Shown here: piece by piece, positions 10,701-17,300 of the stretch | Numbering within the stretch: the first letter of the stretch is position 1 | Layout of the letters: every line of letters begins with the position of its first letter | Source: Sorex araneus | Taxonomy: Eukaryota; Chordata; Mammalia; Eulipotyphla; Soricidae | Assembly (NCBI RefSeq): GCF_027595985.1 | Contig: NC_073304.1 | Location: 219,178,000-219,241,999 of the forward strand | Direction of reading: 5' to 3' | Length of the DNA stretch: 64,000 nucleotides | The notes under the pieces: model-generated | Database searches by the model: none | The model's input: only the letters and a program-made list of their open reading frames with translations | What the model was told of the DNA's origin: nothing | Position numbers and translations under genes: made by a program

Positions 10701-13700
10701 GCAGAGGCGCGCGATCTGGGCTCCTCACTGCCGCCTGCTGGAGAGGGCTGAGACTGCGGGTGAGTGCTGGTTCCGGTTTGGTTGGCTGGGAAGAGAGAAA
10801 TCAGAATTTTTTAAATTTAATTTAATTTAATTTTTTTTTTGCTTTTTGGGTCACACCTGGTGATGCACAGGGATTACTCCTGGCTCTGCACTCAGGAATT
10901 ACTCCTGGCGGTGCTCAGGGGACCATATGGGATGATGGGGATCGAACCCGGGTCGGCCGCGTGCAAGGCAAACACCCTACCCGATGTGCTACCACTCCAG
11001 CCCCGAGAAATCAGAATTTTCATATGACCGCGGTTAAACATCAGATGCAGGCGCTGAGACCAGCACCATAGATGGTCTCCTGGGCATTGCCAGGAGTGAC
11101 CACTTAGAGTCACCAGGTGTAACCCTAAAATCCCCCCTAAAAATAAAAGAATGAAGGGCAGATGTCACGGGGAATGCCATTGGTTCTCTCTGGGTGGGAG
11201 GCAGGGCCATCCCCGGTGATGCTCAAGTGATTCCTGCCAGCGCTCTTTTTACTGATTTACTACTGGATTTTTTGGGTCTTTTTTTGGAAGGGGATGGTGG
11301 TTGGTTTGGGGGACACATTTGGTGGTGCTCAGGGCTTATCCCTGATACTGCATTCTGTGATCACTCCTGGCAGGGCTTAGGGGACCTTATGGGGTGCTGG
11401 GAATAAAACCCAGGTCGGCTGCATGCAGGACAAGCTCCACTGTACTATCTTTCCAGCCCCTAATTTGTTTTTTGAGGGGGAGTGAGGCACATCCAGGGGT
11501 ACTTAGGGGCGACTCCCACCTGGATGTTTATTCTTGCAGCGGCACCCAGGGGACCCTATGGTGCCAGGGCTGGGACCCGGTGCTCCTCCATGCAAAGCCT
11601 GCACTCTGGCCCTTGAGCCCGGGCCCGGGCCCCTAAGTGTGAGTGCGGCCACTGCCAAGTCAGTGTCCCGCTTCCTCCCCACAGTGACCTTCCTGATGCC
11701 AAGTCGAGAGCTCTTGACAACATCGGCAGGGTGTTTGCACGAGTTGGGAAATTCCAGCAGGCCATTGACACGTGAGTGACCAAGGATTGCTGCTTCCGCA
11801 CCCAGTGACGCCACCGAGCCTCAAACCGGATCCCCTTTTCCCACTGGGCAAAGGGGCACCTGAACGTGGCTGGTGTCACGTCTGCCAGGCAGCTGTGGTG
11901 GACAGGCCCCCTGGCCAACGCGGGGGCTCATCAGGACATCCCTGAGTTGACTAGAACCATATTTCTCTGTTGGCCGATGGTAAGACGATCCTGGTGGGCC
12001 TAGGAGACGGCACTCAAGTGGCAAGGTTTGGGGCTGGAGCGATAGTCCAGCGGGTAGGGCATTTGCCTTGCATGCAGCCGACCCGGGTTCAATTCCTGGC
12101 ATCCCATATAGTTCCCCCCGAACACTGCCAGGAGTAATTCCTGAGTGCAGAGCCAGGAGTAACCCCTGTGCATCACTGGGTGTGACCTACTGTCACTGTC
12201 ACTGTCATTGTCATCCCGTTGCTCATCGATTTGCTCGAGTGGGCACTAGTAACGTCTCCATGTGAGACTTGTTGTTACTGTTTTTGGCATATCGAATATG
12301 CCACGGGTAGCTTGCCAGGCTCTGCTATGTAGGTGAGATATTCTCGGTAGCTTGCCGGGCTCTCCAAGAGGGGCGGAGGAATCAAACCTGGGTCGGCCTT
12401 GTGCAAGGCGAACGTCCTACCCTCTGTGCTATCGCTTCTGCCCGGGTGTGACCCAAAAAGACAAAGATAAAAAACAAGTGGCAGGGGCCGGAGCGATAGC
12501 ACAGCGGGTAGGGCGTTTGCCTTGCACGCGGCCAACCCTGGTTCGATCCCTGGCATCCCATATGGTCCCCCAAGCACCGCCAGGAGTAATTCCTGAGTGC
12601 AAAGCCAGGAGTAACCCCTGAGCATCGCTGGGTGTGACCCAAAAAACAAAAAACAAACAAACAAACAAACAAACAAGTGGCAGGGGGGCTGGAGCCATAG
12701 CACAGCGGGTAGGGCGTTTGCCTTGCACACGGCCGACCCGGGTTCGAATCCCAGCATCCCATATGGTCTCCTGAGCACTGCCAGGAGTAATTCCTGAGTG
12801 CAGAACCAGGAGTAACCCCTGTGCATTGCCAGGTGTGACCCAAAAAGGAAAAAAAAAAAGTGGCAGGGTTTGGCCTTTGACACCATACAGCCCGCTGAGC
12901 ACCAGGTGGCCCCAAAACCTTCCCAGTGCTGGGGGGCCCTTCTAAGTTACAGAAGAAAGCGCCCCCCTCCCAGAGCATGTGAGAGCTAGATGATTACGAG
13001 CGGTCCCCTACTTGCCGCCCCCAGGCTGACACTGAAGGACTGGGCTGAAGCTCAACTGTCCTACTCTGACAGACTCCCATGGCCCCTGCTTCTGTGACAA
13101 CATGGTTTGATTCTCAGCGGGTGACTCAGCCCCAGAGACTGGAGGGAGCACCAGAACCAGACCCCCTGAGCTTTGAGTCCTCAGGCCTGTCTCTCGACTA
13201 GAAGAGCCACATTCACGGCAGGCACCAGGGGCTGAGCGGCAGAAACAAGGAGAATGCATCCGTCCCCTTGTATTGTTGTTGTTATTATAATTATTGTTGT
13301 TGTTGTTGTTGTTGGTTTGGGAGCCAGACCTAGAGGTGCTCAGGGATCTCTCCTGGAGGACTCATGCGTCCATATGGGATGCTGGGAACCAAATCTGGGA
13401 CGGCAGTGTGCAAGGCAAACACCTTGCCCACTCTACTATCTTTTAGGCCCCTGTTGAATCTTTTAAATGTTAATTGAAGTGTTATTTTATAAATATTACC
13501 TTCAACTTTTTTTTTTCTTTTTGGGTCACACCTGGCAATGCACAGGGGTCACTCCTGGCTCTGCACTCAGGAATTACTGCTGGCCATGCTCAGAGAACCA
13601 TATGGGATGCTGGGAATTGAACCCGGGTCGGCCTCGTGCAAGGCAAACACCCTACCCGCTGTGCTATCGCTCCAGCCCCGGAGGAACAATTTTTCTTGGG

Positions 13701-14300
13701 CCTCCCAGCAGAGAGCCTTGGCCTCAGGGGGGCTGAGATCTAGGCTGAATTCCTGAGCCTGGTTCACTGTGTCCCCAGATGGGAGGAGAAGATCCCTCTG
13801 GCCAAGACCACCCTGGAGAAGACCTGGCTCTTCCACGAGATTGGGCGCTGCTACTTGGAGCTGGACCAGGCCTGGCAGGCGCAGAACTATGGCGAGAAGT
13901 CCCAGCAGTGCGCCGAGGAAGAAGGGGACATTGAGTGGCAGCTGAACGCCAGCGTGCTGGTGGCCCAGGCCCAAGGTAGGGGCTCAGGGAGGCCCAGCTG
14001 CACCCAGGGCCAGGCTGGAGCCTGCTCGAAGGGGCTCTGAGGAGGCAGATGCCTCCATCTGCACAGCCAGGTACAGCGTCGGGCCAAGGGCAGGGCAAGC
14101 CAGTCAGGAGGGCTTTCCTTGCGATCTTGGGGGTGGGAGGGGCACACCCAGGGGTGCTCCAGGGTTATTCCCTATGACTCTGGGGGCCGGCGGTGGACTG
14201 AACCAGGGTCTGCTGCATGTAATACAAGTGCCTCATCACCCTTCCTATCCGTCCAGCTCAAAGTCATAGATTCCCCAAATCACTGAGGGCTTCAGCCAGG

Positions 14301-14333
<33 letters not shown>

Positions 14334-17300
14334 TTTTGGTTTTTGGGTCACACCTGGCGATGCACAGGGGTTACTCCTGGCTCTGCACTCAGGAATTACT
14401 CCTGGCGGTGCTCAGGGGACCATATGGGATGCTGGGATTTGAACCCGGGTTGGCCACATGCAAGGCAAACGCCCTACCCACTATGCTATCACTCCAGCCC
14501 CCAGCCTTTTCTTAAACTCCGACCCATACTCAGGGGGGCCATTGTACAAGCTCACTGGGGACAAGACGTACCCCTCAGGGTGGTGGTTATCCTGAGCCCA
14601 AGCCCGAGGGCTTCTGGGGTCTGGGTGGGGCCTGGAGAACCGGGATTTAGGCGGAACAGTTGCAAAGCGGCAGCCTGGGAGGCGCCGTATACTGGGAGGA
14701 AGGAGGCAGGGCCTGGAGGAACTTGGGTTCTGCACCCTCAGGCCCAGGGGCCTCTGGCAAGAGCGACTCGGGGCCTCAGTTTCCTCCTCTCTGCATCTAT
14801 CTACCACATGGGGTGCTGTGTGGTGTGAGATAGGGGAACCTTAACCACAGAAACACTCAGGGCTGAAGAGAGAGCACTTCTTGCCTGAAGTGGCCAATCT
14901 GGGTTCAATCCCTGGCATCCCATAGGGTCCCTGAGCCCTGCCAGGAGAAGCCCTGAGCACCATCAGTGTGACCCAAAAACAACAAGAGTGCTGGAGCAAT
15001 AGCACAGTGGGTGGGACTTTTGCCTTGCACGTGGCCAACCTGGGTTCGATTCCCAGCATCCCAAAGGGTCCCCTGAGCACCGCCAGGAGTAGTTCCTGAG
15101 TGCAGAGCCAGGAGTAACTCCTGTGCATCGCCGGGTGTGACACAAAAAGAAACAATGACAGCAACAAGAAAAACCCAACACAAAAGAACAGGAACTGGCG
15201 GGTCTAAGAGTGTGGCTTGGTTGATAGTGATCCCTTCCTTCCCCTCTTAGAGCTTGCCCTGGCCCCACATGAAGTTTGTGTTTGGGGTTTGGCTTTGGGG
15301 CCACACCCAGTGGTGCTCAGGACTTAGTCCTGGCTCTGTGCTCAGCAATCACCCCTGGCAGAGCTCAGGGGACCATATCGGGTGCAGGGAATTGAACCCC
15401 GGTTGGCAACATGTAAAGCAAGCACCTTCCCTCTCTGTATTATCTCTGCAGCTGCGTAAGTCACACATTTTAAAAGGGTGACAATCTATTGCTCACTCCA
15501 CTTCCGGTTCAGCCTTAACTGTCAGTTGGGTGAAGGCACTGAGCTGCCTCTTCTCGGGGTTTCCTGTACAAGGGAAGCTTCTAGCCACTGGAGCACAATA
15601 TTTCATGGATGTGTGTGTGGGGGAGGGGCAGGAGAAATAGTATAGCAGGAGGGCACTTGCCTTGCAGGAGGCCAACCCAGGTTCGACCTCCAACCCAGCA
15701 TCCCTTGGGGTCTCCAAGTGCCGAGCCAGGAGCAACCCCTTAGTTGCCGGGTTGTGGCCCCCAAACAAAACAAAACAATTTTTAAAACTTGATTTCCATG
15801 GTGTTGTTTCAAAAAAGAAATAATCAGGGGCCCTTGGGGAGTAGTTCAGGGGGCAGGGCATTTGCCTTGGCTGATCTGGGTTTGATCCCCAGCATCCTAT
15901 AAGGCCCCCTGAACACAGCCAGGCGTGATTCCTGAGAAGATCCCAGGAATAAGCCCTGATCACTGGCAGACATGGCCCCAAAAATAACAACAACAACAAA
16001 AAAACAAAACAGAATTACCCCCTGGGGGCAGGTGGGCCAGAGGCGAGACTCAGGGTCCCTTCCAGGAGCGGCCCTTTCACGTCGTTTCTGAAATTCTGAG
16101 TTCACATTCAGAAGAAGAGGGCTATTTCCTTTCCGGAAAGTCAAAGCTGGAGGAGTTGTCACCTAGCCCGGAGACGGTGGCCGCCGCGTCCCTGACCCCT
16201 AGCCCGCCCCCTCGCTCAGCGCCGCCGTCAGGGTGGAGGGGGTGCTGGGCGCCAGGGCTGCGGCCTCCTGCCCACTGCAGGGCCCAGCTCCCGCCCAGCA
16301 CCCCCGCGGTCCCCTGTCTCCCCACCTTCCAGTGAAGCTCAAAGACTTCGAGTCAGCTGTCAACAACTTCGAGAAGGCCCTGGAGCGAGCCAAGCTGGTG
16401 CACAACAACGAGGCGCAGCAGGCCATCATCAGCGTGAGCCCCTCGGCACCCGCCCACCGCGCGCCCACTCCCCACGGGGCAGGTCCTTCCCGATGCCCAG
16501 CAAGCGCTTCTGCAGGGAGGAACCAAACCCCCAGCACTGGCAGAAGGAGGCAGAGCCTCCCGGAGCCGCCTGCAGCACCTCTCCCCTGCACCCACCCCGC
16601 GCTTCCCAGCTGTTCTGTTGTGGGTGGGGCCCGGCTGAGTTGATTTTTGGACTAGCCCCATGGAAACCCCCGGCTCCGGGAGACAGCAGTTTAACTGTCC
16701 TGGCTTCTGAGCAACCCTGGGACAACCTTCCTGCTTTTTCCTGCCTGTGAGATTGCTTTGGGGGCCTCTCCACACTTCCCACCACTACCACTCATGCATG
16801 CACGCACACACGCACACATATATGCCTACGCATGCACACACACATACCCATATATTGCAGACACATGCATGCACGCATGCACAAATGCACACACATGCCT
16901 ATGCATGCACACATATACCCATACATTGCAGACATACACACACATGCACACACACGCGCACACACATGCATACACATGCGTATGCACACACATGCCCATA
17001 TAGTGCAGACACTCATGCACACACATGCTTACTTACACACATACCCACATATTGCAGGCACACATGCACATACAAACACACATTTATGCTCTCATACACG
17101 CACACTTACAAACACACACATACTCCTCCTTCTTTCTGAACAGGCTTCCACATGCCTCTTAGCATGGGCTGTTCTCTATGCCTGACATGTTCCAAACCCT
17201 CCACTCTTACCCCCTGCCCAGTTACTGCCCACTCCTACCTCTTGGCCTGGGCATGTGCATATGTGTCCCCTGCTCCACTGTCCAGCATGTCCTGTCAAGG

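Noticed and set aside
12486-12868. Regularly spaced repeats resembling an array (CRISPR-like)
   Set aside because: The units are Pol III SINEs with A tails and target duplications in mammalian intron DNA.
12275-12978. Minus-strand frames of about 200 codons with recurring [20 protein letters not shown]-type peptides
   Set aside because: This peptide recurs at nearly every SINE; it is the translation of the SINE body, not a gene family.
16747-17185. His/Thr-rich and Cys/Val-rich frames
   Set aside because: Translations of the CA minisatellite; no start context, no splice signals.
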